Below are positions 10,386-20,839 of a stretch of DNA of 64,000 bases, one piece after another. The notes below the pieces were generated by a model. The model had not been told where the DNA came from and ran no database searches. It saw nothing but the letters and a program-made list of their open reading frames with translations. Position 1 is the first letter of the stretch. Every line of letters begins with the position of its first letter. Location of the stretch: assembly GCA_022036555.1 (NCBI GenBank), contig CM039121.1, positions 46,649,847 through 46,713,846 of the forward strand, in the 5' to 3' direction. The position numbers were made by a program, and so were the translations under genes. The stretch comes from Microstegium vimineum (lineage: Eukaryota > Streptophyta > Magnoliopsida > Poales > Poaceae).

Positions 10386-13300
10386 TCAGGGATAGAAGCG
10401 ACGTAGCTGTTCGATGTTCCACGCGTTGGTGAAGATCTCGCCCTTCTCGTTCTTCAGTTTGTAGGTGCCGGGCTTCAGCACCTCTGCCACGATGAAGGGT
10501 CCCTCCCAAGGTGGTGTCAACTTGTGACGCCCCTTGTTGCTCTGTCGACGGCGCAGAACGAGGTCGCCGACGTTGAGGTCCCTTTTGCACATGTTTTTGT
10601 CGTGGTAGCGTCGCAACGTCTGCTGGTACTGAGCCGACTTGAAGAGGGCCATGTCACGAGCTACCTCGAGCTGGTCGAGGGAGTCCTCTCGGGCTACCGT
10701 GTTGGCCTGCTCGCTGTAGGCTTTCAGTCGAGGGGACCCGTACTCGAGGTCAGTGGGGAGGACGGCCTCGGACCCATAGACCAAGAAGAACGGAGAGAAC
10801 CCCGTGGCTCGACTTGGTGTCGTTCGGAGACTCCATAGCACAGCGGGCAGCTCGTCGACCCACCTCCTTCCATGTCTGTTCAGCCGGTCGAAGATCCTTG
10901 GCTTGAGGCCCTGCAAAACCATACCGTTGGCACGCTCGACTTGACCATTAGTTCGAGGGTGGGCGGCTGCGGACCAATTCACCCTGATGTGGTGGTGGTC
11001 ACAGAAGTCCAGGAACTTTTGGCCGGTAAACTGCATGCCGTTGTCGGTGATGATGACGTTGGGGACCCCGAAGCGGTGGATGATGTCGGTGAAGAACAGC
11101 ACGGCTTGCCGAGACTGGATGTTGGCGATGGGTCGAGCCTCGATCCACTTTGAGAACTTGTCGATAGCCACGAGAAGGTGAGTGTGCCCACCCTTGGTTC
11201 TTTTCAGGGGACCGACCATGTCGAGCCCCCATACTGCGAATGGCCAAGTTATGGGTATCATCTGAAGAGCTTGGGCGGGTAGGTGGGTCTGCCTGGCGTA
11301 GAATTGGCATCCCTGGCATGATCGAACGAGTTTGGTGGCGTCGTTGACGGCCGTCGGCCAGTAGAAGCCCTGTCGAAAGGCACTTCCTACCAGTGTTCTC
11401 GGTGCCGCGTGGTGGCCACAAGCCCCCGAGTGTAGGTCCTTCAGCAATGCCCTCCCCTCCTCGAGGGTGAGGCAACGTTGAAGTACACTCGACGGACTGC
11501 GTCGATATAGCTCGCGGCCGTCCCCGTACAAGACGTAGGTTTTGGCACGTCGAGCTACTCGACGGGCTTCCGTGCGGTCTTCCGAGAGTTCGCCTCGCAT
11601 CAGGTACTCGAGGTAAGGTGCGCGCCAATCCGTCGGAGGGGTTGGCGCCGCGGCGGCCCCGTCGATCTCCATGACCTCTCCCCCGCTCGAGGGGGGATCG
11701 GTCGAGGGGGGTGGTCGACCCCTTGCTCGAGGGCGGGAGCCCCCGAGCCTAGGTCGACGGATGGTGCGTGCAGATCCCTCGAGAAGATGTCGGGGGGGGG
11801 GGACCGTCCCTCGAGTAGACGCGATTTTAGCCAGCTCGTCGGCAGCTTCGTTGTACCGACGGGCTACGTGGTTGAGCTCGAGGCCGTAGAACTTGTCCTC
11901 GAGCCTTCGGACCTCATTGCAGTAGGCTTCCATCTTAGGGTCGTGGCAGCTCGAGTCTTTCATCACTTGGTCGATCACCAACTGAGAGTCCCCTCGCACG
12001 TCGAGGCGCCGAACCCCGAGCTCGATGGCGATGCGCAGGCCGTTGACGAGGGCCTCGTACTCGGCGACGTTGTTGGAGGCGGGGAAGTGGAGGCGGATGA
12101 CATATCGCATATGGACCCCTGAGGGTGATACGAATAGCAATCCTGCGCCTGCTCCCGTCTTCATCAGTGATCCATCGAAGTACATGGTCCAGAGCTCGCT
12201 CTGAACCTGCGCTGGGGGTAGTTGGGTGTCGGTCCATTCTGCAACGAAATCTGCTAGTACCTGAGACTTGATAGCCTTCCGAGGGGCGTAGGAGAGGGTC
12301 TCCCCCATGAGCTCGGCGGACCACTTGGCGATCCTTCCCGATGCCTCCCGGTTCTGGATTATCTCTCCGAGGGGGAAAGACGAAACCACAGTGACCGGAT
12401 GGCCCAGGAAATAGTGTTTGAGCTTCCGCCGAGTGAGGACGACCGCGTACAGTAGCTTCTGGATGTGGGGATACCTCGTCTTGGTCTCGGAAAGGACCTC
12501 GCTCATGAAGTAGACAGGCCTCTGAACCGGCAGGGCGTGTCCTTCCTCCTCCCTCTCGACCACTATGACCGCGCTGACTACCTGGGTAGTCGCCGCGACA
12601 TAGAGCAAGAGGGGCTCCGCCGGGCTCGGGGGGACCAAGACCGGGGGCGAGGTGAGCAAGGCCTTGAGCCTCGAGAGTGATTCCTCGGCTTCAGCGGTCC
12701 ACGTGAAGTGTTCTGTCTTCTTCAGGAGTTGGTAAAGGGGTAGGGCCTTCTCTCCGAGCCTCGAGATGAAGCGACTGAGGGCGGCGAGGCACCCAGTAAC
12801 CCTTTGTACGCTCTTGAGGTCGTTGATCGGGCCCATCCTCGTGATGGCGGTTACCTTCTCGGGATTGGCCTCGATGCCGCGCTGGGAAACTATGTACCCT
12901 AAGAGCATGCCTCGAGGGACCCCGAAGACACACTTCTCAGGGTTCAGTTTTATGCGATTAGCCCTGAGGCACCCAAACGCGATCTCGAGGTCTCCGACCA
13001 GGTTTCCGACGGTTCTGGACTTGACCACGATGTCATCGACATAGGCCTCGACGGTCGGCCCTATGTGTTTCCCGAAGACGTGGAGCATGCATCGCTGGTA
13101 GGTGGCCCCGGCGTTCCGCAAGCCGAAGGGCATGGTGAGGTAGCAAAACATGCCGAAGGGAGTGATGAAGGAGGTCGCGAGCTGATCGGACTCCTTCATC
13201 TTTATTTGGTGGTAGCCGGAATACGCATCAAGGAAGCAAAGAGTTTCACATCCCGAAGTGGAATCTACTATTTGGTCGATGCGAGGTAAAGGAAAAGGAA

Positions 13301-13619
13301 CTTTAGGACATGCTTTATTTAAACTGGTGTAGTCTACACACATCCTATATTTCCCATTCTTTTTCTTTACAAGCACGGGATTAGCTAACCACTCGGGATG
13401 ATGTACCTCCTTGATGAATCCGGCCTTCAAAAGCTTGTCGACCTCCTCCCCGATGATCCTTCGCTTCTCCTCGTCGAAGCGGCGCAGGTGTTGCTTCACC
13501 AGTTTGGACCCGGCTCGGATGTCCAAGGAGTGCTCGGCGACTTCCCTCGGGATGCCCGGCATGTCCGAGGGACTCCATGCAAACACGTCGGTGTTCGCAC
13601 GGAGAAAGTCGACGAGCAC
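10386..13619 (-). CDS. pol: Pol of element 1: reverse transcriptase, RNase H, integrase
   Basis: An uninterrupted frame of 1077 codons. The order is reverse transcriptase (active-site YVDD near 13032-13043, with FLDAYSGYHQI upstream), RNase H (YFDGSLMKTGAG, near 12160-12190), zinc-binding integrase N-terminus (C..C in VRSCQGCQFY), integrase core with Asp in VAIDKFSKW, Asp in IITDNGMQF and Glu in TNGQVERANG, and a C-terminal chromatin-proximal domain ending in WNIEQLRRFYP. This RT-RH-IN order defines Ty3/gypsy. It copies the element's RNA and inserts the cDNA. The first Met is not a natural start: the frame runs in from protease, interrupted only by one TAG at 13626-13628. All catalytic acids I could identify are present. 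Confidence 0.95.
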   Translation of the reverse strand: MLVDFLRANTDVFAWSPSDMPGIPREVAEHSLDIRAGSKLVKQHLRRFDEEKRRIIGEEVDKLLKAGFIKEVHHPEWLANPVLVKKKNGKYRMCVDYTSLNKACPKVPFPLPRIDQIVDSTSGCETLCFLDAYSGYHQIKMKESDQLATSFITPFGMFCYLTMPFGLRNAGATYQRCMLHVFGKHIGPTVEAYVDDIVVKSRTVGNLVGDLEIAFGCLRANRIKLNPEKCVFGVPRGMLLGYIVSQRGIEANPEKVTAITRMGPINDLKSVQRVTGCLAALSRFISRLGEKALPLYQLLKKTEHFTWTAEAEESLSRLKALLTSPPVLVPPSPAEPLLLYVAATTQVVSAVIVVEREEEGHALPVQRPVYFMSEVLSETKTRYPHIQKLLYAVVLTRRKLKHYFLGHPVTVVSSFPLGEIIQNREASGRIAKWSAELMGETLSYAPRKAIKSQVLADFVAEWTDTQLPPAQVQSELWTMYFDGSLMKTGAGAGLLFVSPSGVHMRYVIRLHFPASNNVAEYEALVNGLRIAIELGVRRLDVRGDSQLVIDQVMKDSSCHDPKMEAYCNEVRRLEDKFYGLELNHVARRYNEAADELAKIASTRGTVPPPRHLLEGSARTIRRPRLGGSRPRARGRPPPSTDPPSSGGEVMEIDGAAAAPTPPTDWRAPYLEYLMRGELSEDRTEARRVARRAKTYVLYGDGRELYRRSPSSVLQRCLTLEEGRALLKDLHSGACGHHAAPRTLVGSAFRQGFYWPTAVNDATKLVRSCQGCQFYARQTHLPAQALQMIPITWPFAVWGLDMVGPLKRTKGGHTHLLVAIDKFSKWIEARPIANIQSRQAVLFFTDIIHRFGVPNVIITDNGMQFTGQKFLDFCDHHHIRVNWSAAAHPRTNGQVERANGMVLQGLKPRIFDRLNRHGRRWVDELPAVLWSLRTTPSRATGFSPFFLVYGSEAVLPTDLEYGSPRLKAYSEQANTVAREDSLDQLEVARDMALFKSAQYQQTLRRYHDKNMCKRDLNVGDLVLRRRQSNKGRHKLTPPWEGPFIVAEVLKPGTYKLKNEKGEIFTNAWNIEQLRRFYP

Positions 13620-13625
13620 GGCTTC

Positions 13626-15425
13626 CTATTTGGGCTCGAGGGTGGAACTGATCGTCAGCGCCTTCCCATCCGCGAGGCCGGGGTCGAGCGGGACGGTCTT
13701 CGTGTCTTCCGCCGGCTTGAAGTTGCCAGCGTGGTGCTTGGGGTCGGGGATCTCTCCGGATAAATCGTTGAGGGCCGCGAGGATAGCCGAATCCTCACGG
13801 GCCTCGGCTTTTTCCACGCACTCGACGTCGCAGTCGTATGCGTGCTCGTAGGAGGTGTCGACGGTGATGACCCCCGAGGGTCCCGGCATCTTGAGCTTGA
13901 GGTAGGTGTAGTTCGGGACCGCCATGAACTTGGCGTATCCCGGTCTACCGATGATGGCGTGGTAGGTGCCTCGCCACACGACCACCTCGAAGGTTAGCTC
14001 TTCCTTTCGGAAGTTCGAGGGGACCCCGAAGCAGACCGACAGCTTGACGCGGCCGATCGGGAGTGCCTTCTTCCCTGGGACGATCCCGTGGAATCCCCCC
14101 GCGCTGGGCAGGAGCATGGTCCTCGGGATCCCCAGGAGGTCGAGGGTCTCGGCGTAGATGATGTTGAGGCTGCTCCCCCCGTCCATGAGCACCTTGCTGA
14201 GGCGGGTGTTGAGGATGATCGGGCCGACGACGAGCGGGTAAGCCCCCGCGTTGGGGACGTGCTCGGGGTGGTCGTCCTGATCGAAGGTGATCAGCGTGTG
14301 GGACCAGTCGAGGTACCGCGGGGCCTGGGCCCGAACGGAAAAAACTTCTCGACGCTCCCTCTTGCGCTGACGCGTGGTGAGGCGAGTCGAGGGTCCCCCG
14401 TAGATCATGTAGCAGTCGTGGATCTCGGGGAAGCCTCCTTTTTGGACATCGCCCCTGACGTGGGCGTCACAGGGCGGGTCTTCCTTGCCGTCGTCTCTCC
14501 TGGGGCCAGGAGGGATGAAGTGCCTTCGGAGCATGCGGCAATCCTCGAGGCGGTGGTTGGCCGGCCCCATATGATAGGGGCAAGGCTCCTTCAGCATCTT
14601 ATCGAAGACGCCCCCGTCGGGAGGGGGTCCTCGAGGCTTCCGCTTGTCCGCTGCAGCGACAAGGTCGTCGGGGTCATCGTCATGCTCGACGTTGGGCTCG
14701 ACGTTGCGTCGGCCCGGTTGGTTCTTCTTCTTCTTCTTCCGGCCGCCGTTGCCGTCGTTGTTCCTCCTAGGCCCCTTGTTTCTCTTGGGCCCATCGTCCG
14801 AGCCCCCGGGTTCATCCGCGTCGCCCTTCCCCTTCCCTGGGGGAATCTGGAAGAATGCGCCAACGGCCTCCTCGCCAGCCGCGTAGTTGGCGATGACGTC
14901 CATGAGCTCGTTGGCGGTCTTGGGGATGTTTCGCCCCAGCTCCCGCACCAACTCCTTGCAGGTTGTCCCGGCGATGAACGTCGTGATGACCTCGTGGTCA
15001 GAGATGTGGGTCAGTGCGGTACGCTGCTTCGAGAATCGGCGGGTGAAGGCGCGGAGGGTCTCTCCTGGTTTCTGCTTGCAGCTGCGAAGGTCCCAGGAGT
15101 TGCCCGGCCGCTCGTAGGTGCCCTTGAAGTTACCCTCGAAGATCCGGACCAGGTCGGACCAGTCCTGGATCAAGTCCGGGGGTAGCTCCTCGAGCCACCT
15201 TCGAGCGGTGTCGGAGAGGAACAATGGGAGTTGCCGGATGATGACGAGGTCATCTTTGGCTCCCCCAGCTGGCATGCCAGCCTGAAGTCGGCAAGCCAGA
15301 GCTCTGGCTTGGTTTCGCCGTTGTATTTGATCAGGCTGGTGGGTGGACGGAAACGTACGGGCAGGGAGGCCCGCCGGATAGTTCTTCCGAAGACTCGGGG
15401 CCCCGGCGGCTCCGGAGACCGACAT
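13626..15425 (-). CDS. gag-pro: Gag C-terminal half and aspartic protease of element 1
   Basis: A 599-codon frame. The first third is the Ty3-type Gag core (WLEELPPDLIQDWSDL, then ETLRAFTRRFSKQR), a capsid-like fold. A Lys/Arg/Asn-rich basic stretch follows (about 14690-14830), then a Cys/His segment (CPYHMGPANHRLEDC) that may bind RNA. The aspartic protease has its active-site motif MDGGSSLNII (near 14160-14190). The frame ends in LEPK at TAG 13626-13628 and resumes directly as pol in the same frame, so the stop interrupts a single polyprotein. The N-terminal boundary is artificial: a frameshift near 15265 separates it from upstream Gag. Confidence 0.85.
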   Translation of the reverse strand: MSVSGAAGAPSLRKNYPAGLPARTFPSTHQPDQIQRRNQARALACRLQAGMPAGGAKDDLVIIRQLPLFLSDTARRWLEELPPDLIQDWSDLVRIFEGNFKGTYERPGNSWDLRSCKQKPGETLRAFTRRFSKQRTALTHISDHEVITTFIAGTTCKELVRELGRNIPKTANELMDVIANYAAGEEAVGAFFQIPPGKGKGDADEPGGSDDGPKRNKGPRRNNDGNGGRKKKKKNQPGRRNVEPNVEHDDDPDDLVAAADKRKPRGPPPDGGVFDKMLKEPCPYHMGPANHRLEDCRMLRRHFIPPGPRRDDGKEDPPCDAHVRGDVQKGGFPEIHDCYMIYGGPSTRLTTRQRKRERREVFSVRAQAPRYLDWSHTLITFDQDDHPEHVPNAGAYPLVVGPIILNTRLSKVLMDGGSSLNIIYAETLDLLGIPRTMLLPSAGGFHGIVPGKKALPIGRVKLSVCFGVPSNFRKEELTFEVVVWRGTYHAIIGRPGYAKFMAVPNYTYLKLKMPGPSGVITVDTSYEHAYDCDVECVEKAEAREDSAILAALNDLSGEIPDPKHHAGNFKPAEDTKTVPLDPGLADGKALTISSTLEPK

Positions 15426-16829
15426 CGGTCTTCGTCGCTGTCGTAGCGCCCACCTCGGTGAGCGCTGTAGCCTTGAGCCTCGGCATCGCCGTATCGACGT
15501 CGATTGTTCACTCGAGGGGGGAGGTCGTCGACGAGGCGTTCCTGAACCGGTCGTGGCTCGACCCGGCCCTGGGGCGCCTTGTTCTGGTGGACGGAGGCCT
15601 CCCGATTTTGTCGAGGGGGCGCTGCTTGCCGCTCAGAGGCAGCCCCTCGACGCCTTGAGGCCGAGCTCTCCGCCTGCTGCACGGCCGCAGTTTGGAGCAG
15701 CCCCTGGATTTCTTCCCTGATACGTCGTGCCTGGGGGGGTCGATGGCGCCGGCATGTTGCGGAGCAGCATCGCGGCTGCTACGACATTCTGGCTGGCGCG
15801 GTTGAAGACTCGGGGTTCGGCGTTCCCCTCCTCGACGATCTTCCGGTGGACCTCCTGGGCCCGCTCGCGAGCTCCTCCACCCTGAGGACGCCCTCGATCC
15901 CGCTCGAGGGCATGTTCGAGCTGCTGAAGACGCAGGCGCTCCTCCTCGAGCTTGCTGAGAAGCTCTCGGACCTGCGTAATCTGGACATCGGGGGGTGGAT
16001 CGGCTCTATCAGGACTTGGGGGAATGGCATCTCGAGGTGGGGTGGCGTTGGCCCCCCTTCCTTCTTCGGTGGCCGCGGTGTCGTCGACGTCGTCCTGGAG
16101 GACGGTTTGCTCGTCGAGGTGGAAGCACTCCCGAGTGGAGTCGTAGCTCTCGTTGGGAGAGTCCGAGTCGAAGTCGGCGTGGTAGAAGTGGGGGAAGAGC
16201 CTGCCCGTTTCTTCCTCCTCCAGGCGCCGCCGTAACGTGCCCCACGTACGGGGCAGCTCTGGCTCGCCTGGTGAAGTAGTGGTGACGGGATCGGCCGTCA
16301 CCCACGACGGCGTCCATGGAGACTCGCCGTATGTATGTACTCGCATCCCTGCGAAAGCAGAGTAGAGTCCGGCACTGTTGCGGAGCCCGTACGGGAACGG
16401 GTCACGCGGTGGTGATGGGGTCGAGGGTGTCGGAGAAGCCACGGGAGCCTCCGGGGACGATGGCGTGGAAGAGCTGAAGTCCCATTTGGGGAGACGCCCG
16501 CCCTCGGCCCACAAGCGTGGGTCAAGCGGACCCCTAGGAGAAGGGGCCGTGTCGCCAACTGGGACCGGGGGTACGACATCCAGCGCCCCAGAGCTCGCAC
16601 GACGGCGAGCACGTCGAAGTCGCTCGCGCCTCCTCCTGATCGCAGGCCAGAGTCGCAAGCGGAGGGACCGTTGTCTGATCCTTGCTGGCTCCGGCGCAGC
16701 GGAGCTGCTGATGTCTAGGCCACGGGTGGAGGGAAAGACTATGAAGTCGCCCTCGTCCGTGGAAACGAACCCTAGACTGCCGAACCAGATGACGGTGGTG
16801 AACGGGAACGGTGGGGTGGTAGAATCCAT
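15170..16829 (-). pseudogene. gag: Gag N-terminal region of element 1, frameshifted
   Basis: Starts at ATG 16827-16829, close to the primer-binding site, with MDSTTPPFPF. It runs through a Pro/Ser-rich and acidic region and a coiled-coil stretch (RELLSKLEEERLRLQQLEHA). The frame then shifts at a run of seven C on the minus strand (about 15735-15741), continues in a second frame (residues around VFGRTIRRASLP and LWLADFRLACQ), and shifts again at a G run near 15262-15266 into the capsid-core frame. Both breaks are in homopolymers, so replication slippage or a sequencing error could explain either. As written, no full Gag can be made. Confidence 0.8.
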
Positions 16830-16865
16830 CTAAGAGAGTAGTTCGGAGTTGATCGACACGCGAAT

Positions 16866-16886
16866 CCCCCTACCTGGCACGCCAAC
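16866..16886 (-). promoter_or_regulatory. Primer-binding site of element 1
   Basis: Directly inside the right LTR the minus strand reads TGGCGTGCCAGGTAGGGGG, two bases from the LTR edge. Similar sequences occupy the primer-binding position in many grass Ty3/gypsy elements. A tRNA 3' end would pair here to start minus-strand DNA synthesis. I do not assign the tRNA. The position confirms that the element reads right to left. Confidence 0.7.
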
Positions 16887-17125
16887 TGTCGGTGTTATGA
16901 CCCGGGGGTCAAGACCACCAACGAGTAAATTTGTATATCGCGTGCTCCCTCTCTCAGACGTGATGCAAGATGGACACAAGATTTATCCTGGTTCGGGCAA
17001 GAAGGCCCTACGTCCAACGGGGGAGGATGACTTGTATTATCTCGCACCCAAAGCGTGCTCGTACAGGGGGGGTACAAGCTGTGTTACACGGATCGGGCCA
17101 CCCGAGGGGTTGATCGAGTGGCGCG

Positions 17126-17154
17126 GTGTGTGTGTGTGTGTGTGTGTGTGTGTG
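17126..17154. repeat. (GT)n microsatellite in right LTR
   Basis: About 29 bases of GT repeat. The left LTR has only about 17 bases at the matching place (near 2325-2341), so the run has changed length since insertion. Confidence 0.9.
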
Positions 17155-17878
17155 GACTAGGGTCCCTGAGGATGAAAGTCCGGTCAGAGTCCCAGATCAA
17201 GTGGGAGTCGGTCCTCAGAGTTCCTAGAAGTCGGAAAAAGTCGAGTCCCCCTACTCTACCTCGGCGTCCCCCTTTTATAGGCCAAGGGGAGACCCAAGGG
17301 TACAGGGTCCTAACAGTAGAAGCATGGGCGGCGTATCTGCAGCACAGTGTTGGCGGAATGACGTTGAGCACTGTCGCGGCATGGCCTTCCCGTCCTTCAG
17401 GCGTCCCTGGTCGTGGCGGCAGTAGGAGTCGTCGCTGTGCAGCGTCCGCAGGCGGGCGCGAGTCCCACAGCTGAAGCTTGACGGGGCAGATGGGACGGCT
17501 TCCGTACCGGAGTTGTTGAAGAGGAGGGGGTCGAGCCCCCCGGTCGAGGGAGGGGGTCGAGCCCTGTATGACTCCGTCGCGTTCCCGACGTCGTCGTCGA
17601 GGGTCGCACTGTTCACTTTCCGAGGGGTACTGTTGGAGTCCGTACTCGCGTAGTGGCAACAGTGGCGGCACAGTTGACGGGAATCGGGGACTGGACGGGG
17701 AGTTGGCGGATTTGACAGCGGACGCGGGCGCCCATGTCATTAGGTGGGTTCACTTTAACCCATGCCGGAGCAGTTGGGTTAATCGACCCCCTCGTCTAAG
17801 GGTCGTCTGCTTGACCCTCGGTCGAGGGGGAGGTCGAGGCGTCGACGGGGTTGGACAGGTCGAAATCGAGGTAGAGCT

Positions 17879-18055
17879 CGGGGGGTCGTTCGTTCGACCC
17901 CTCGTCCGTCGTCGAGGTGGAGCCGGGGGTCGTTCGTTCGACCCCTCGTCCGTCGTCGAGGTGGAGCCGGGGGTCGTTCGCTCGACCCCTCGTCCGTCGT
18001 CGAGGTGGAGTCGGGGGTCGTTCGCTCGACCCCTCGTCCGTCGTCGAGGTGGAGT
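17879..18055. repeat. 44-bp tandem repeat, 4 copies, in right LTR
   Basis: Four units matching the array at 3067-3286 of the other LTR. The first unit has one extra G. One unit was gained or lost after insertion, since both LTRs are copied from one template. Confidence 0.95.
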
Positions 18056-18215
18056 CGGCCCGTGGCTTGTTGCCACAGTTTGGTGCAGAGGGGGCCCTCG
18101 ATTGATGGGCCGCATCTTACCGAGTAGTGGGTTGGTCCTTGCCTTAAAAATGGTTGCTATGTTTAGCGTTAATTTATCGAAGGGTTTAGGGTACCCCTTA
18201 CCTTCGTACCCGACA

Positions 18216-18220
18216 GGGAG
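18216..18220. repeat. Target site duplication, right copy (element 1)
   Basis: GGGAG, identical to 2086-2090. Confidence 0.95.
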
Positions 18221-18305
18221 TATGGTGGTATTAGAGCTCACCGTCGATCTAGGGTTCCTGATCGCCTAATTTTATATTTCTATCAAATGGTGCTGTCTTT
18301 TTCAG

Positions 18306-20839
18306 GAAATATCAAAGTTCAGATATGAGCTATGCCCAAGATACATGAAAGAGCGCAAATTCTGGCGGGTATATTTTTTGCTAGTAAACAGCTATATAGC
18401 CCCGTAAGTTTTCTTCTCACCCCTTGTCTGGTCATGCTGTTGTTAGGAATATGCCCTAGAGCTAATCATGTAGATGATTATATTCCGATTGTATCCATGA
18501 TTAATAAAGTGTTCTTTGAATATCCATTATAGACAACTGGTATTGATTGACGATTATGTGAATTGTTTGTGGAACTCAATTACCTGAATGGTTATTCTAA
18601 AAGTTGTCCTTGGTCGGCATTCTTGTAAGAGCACACTTGAATATTAGACCAGCACATGTATTAGTTGATGACTATGTTTCACAAGTCATAGACATGGATA
18701 TGTCAAACTAATAATGTGGGCACATATGAGACATGTAGGCTGGACTGACCCAACAAGAGAAAGTCTCTATTCATGTCATGTACGTTATGTCCTTAGACCT
18801 GAGATTGTGGTATGTACTCAAGATGTGAAACGATCTACTTAGAGACTATCAAACGCTACTCCGTTATTGGGTAGTTATAAAGGTGGTCCTTGGGTGGTCG
18901 GGAAACATGCTATGAGACATAGACAATCAAGATGGAATTTGCCCCTCTCTTCGTGAGAGAGATATCACTGGATCACTCATGTGATTGGATCAACAAATGC
19001 ATGGTCGTGCTTGGGTTAAGTGTTAACCCACGAGTTGAACCATATATCGAGTGGCGAAGGGAATAACTTGTACATGGCCATAGTGGTTTGTCTGATATGA
19101 TCATAGCATATGCATAGGAGTTGACACGCCTTGCTAGAGGCCGCTATCAACTATTGGTCGAGTAAGAGTACTTGAGTCATGTCTATGTATGCGTGAGCCA
19201 TAGGGTCGCACGTTTAAAGGGCTGGAAGCCTAATTCGGGTTGGACCCGAATTAGACTAGGTTTAGGGTTACTAATGGGCCTCCACCGTGGGAGCTCGTCA
19301 GGACGCTTATATAAGCAAGGGGTGGGCGCAGGGCGAATTGATCCACGCCTTTTGGCAGCCACCGTCGCCTCCCCACGCTCGCGCCTTTTGCTCCTCGCGG
19401 ACCTAGCAGTCCGGAGGCGCAACGCTTCCTCCCTACACGTGTGGGATTCCCGAAGGTGCTGCATCTGGAGCAAGGACGAACCGCGCGAAGGGGACGTTGA
19501 GACGGACGACCACGCAATTGCACTGCCTGCTGCGACGCGCACGACTACATCAAGTCGTCTTCCGCTGCACCTGCGCGTCTAGTGGTAATCCCGTAACCTG
19601 TAACTAGCAGTAGATCCTGGTTTATGAGGTCGAAAAGTTTTGTTTTCCGACTAGCGTAGCAACCTCGTATTCCTATAGCTGTACACTCTACATATGTTTT
19701 TTGTTGTTGTTTTTTGTCAATCCTGTTTGTGATGCGCAAGCTTTTACTAGAATGTTGTGGATTTTGTCATTTATTCTTCATGTCACACCTGTCAAAGGAA
19801 TTTATACAATTTTATTTGAATTGGTATAGTCATTATTTTTTCTTGTGGCATTGTAGTACGCCAATTTTATCCATTAACTGCAATTATTGTTGATGGCATA
19901 ATCTATGATGTCCTATCTAGTTGTGCCTCCATGATAGATGTAATGGAACTTACCTTGAATATATTTATTATCAGATTTGATTTCTTCAAATTTCACATTA
20001 ATAGTTGATTTCGAACCACTGCTTATTATATCGTGATGCTAGTTTTATTGCATAACTTTTGTGCATTTAACATGTTTGCTGACTTCAATATAATCCGAAT
20101 AGGTTTGAGAAGAAACACTTCGAGGATCTGAAAATGAAAGCAGAGGAAGAGAAAAAGGATTCCCAGAAGGAAGCATCCCAGTCATCTACAACTGCAGAAC
20201 CGAAAGATACAAAAGCGCCAAGCAAGACCTCTTCTACAAATCCAGAACATGATCTGGATGTATTTCTGCTGGGGGATCTGGGTAGCGATGATGAGGGCCC
20301 TGGTAATTCGCATCCCTGGACCTCAACCACCCAAGTTTTTCTCTCTTCTCTACTTCTCTGGTTCTTGTATATAACTTTTTTTTGGTATGATTGATTGCTT
20401 TCAGTTGATGGTGATGATGGGCTAGATGATGACTTTGATAAGATTGATGCAACCTCGGTAAGTACACATGTTCTGTTAAGAAAGGAATTACTATATCCAC
20501 TACGTATTACCACGATTTAGCTGCATACTGCATCTAACAAAACACAGTAATGCCATATGGAACGTGGAGTTGGAGTGTGATGTGTTGTTATAGGCTTATT
20601 ATAGCTATCAAAATGTGGCGTCGTTGTTATTCCACGGAACCTGTCCACGTTCTTTGTCATGCTATGGTATGCCTGCCGCCTGGCTAAAAAGCTTGATATG
20701 TTTAGAAGAAGCGAGACAGCTGGTTTTCTCTGCTGTTATTTGATTTGTGCTGACGCACTGCCTCTCACTTCTGCAGGGATTGGAAAGCGAGGACGATGAC
20801 AAAAAACCAGCAACAGAGAACGCTGAAGATGCGAAGTAG
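18306..20839 (+). CDS. BSD-domain protein, last four exons
   Basis: Exons 18306-18403, 20103-20302, 20405-20457 and 20777-20839 join in phase with GT..AG sites and end at TAG 20837-20839. The first exon encodes FRYELCPRYMKERKFWRVYF then LLVNSYIAP, and the second begins FEKKHFEDLK. This matches the BSD domain (BTF2-like, synapse-associated, DOS2-like) with its Phe-Trp pair and the pattern seen in plant BSD proteins. After it comes an acidic, Ser/Thr/Lys-rich tail (LGSDDEGP, DDGLDDDFDKID, GLESEDDDKK). The exact molecular role of this plant family is not established to my knowledge. The first exon shown starts at a splice acceptor, so upstream exons are missing; they must lie left of element 1, probably outside the window. 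The 1.7 kb intron holds a solo LTR. Confidence 0.8.
18441..19677 (+). mobile_element. Solo LTR, Ty1/copia-like, in BSD intron
   Basis: Begins TGTTAGGAATATGCCCTAGA, a start typical of a large grass Ty1/copia group. It ends TCGTATTCCTATA, where the usual final CA is now TA. It is flanked by exact 5-bp repeats GCTGT at 18436-18440 and 19678-19682. A TATA-like CTTATATAAGC near 19306-19316 would drive the LTR transcript on the plus strand. No internal coding part or second LTR is present, so unequal recombination between two LTRs is the likely origin. Length is 1237 bases. The intron's own splice sites lie outside it. Confidence 0.85.

Larger units (their letters stand above)
2091..18215 (-). mobile_element. 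Element 1: complete Ty3/gypsy LTR retrotransposon
   Basis: A 16.1 kb element with two near-identical LTRs (2091-3446 and 16887-18215), TG..CA ends, a flanking 5-bp duplication, a primer-binding site inside the right LTR, and gag, protease, reverse transcriptase, RNase H and integrase in that order on the minus strand. The RT-RNaseH-integrase order makes it Ty3/gypsy. The large size and the extra antisense gene point to the Tat-like lineage that includes Grande and RIRE2-type elements; this lineage call is from general knowledge, not alignment. Gag carries two frameshifts, and an amber stop lies between protease and pol, so it cannot move unaided. The LTRs are very similar, so the insertion is fairly recent. 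The whole element is rich in the word TCGAGG/CCTCGA. Confidence 0.95.
16887..18215 (-). repeat. Right LTR of element 1 (its 5' LTR)
   Basis: Same ends as the left LTR (TGTCGGTGTTATGACCC..TACCCGACA), 1329 bases. Differences from the left copy are scattered substitutions, a longer GT run (17126-17154) and four rather than five 44-bp units (17879-18055). Transcription of the element would start in this LTR on the minus strand; I could not place its TATA box with confidence. Confidence 0.95.

Noticed and set aside
14088..15185. 365-codon open frame opposite gag of element 1
   Set aside because: Shadow of a GC-rich real gene on the other strand; no recognisable domain or promoter.
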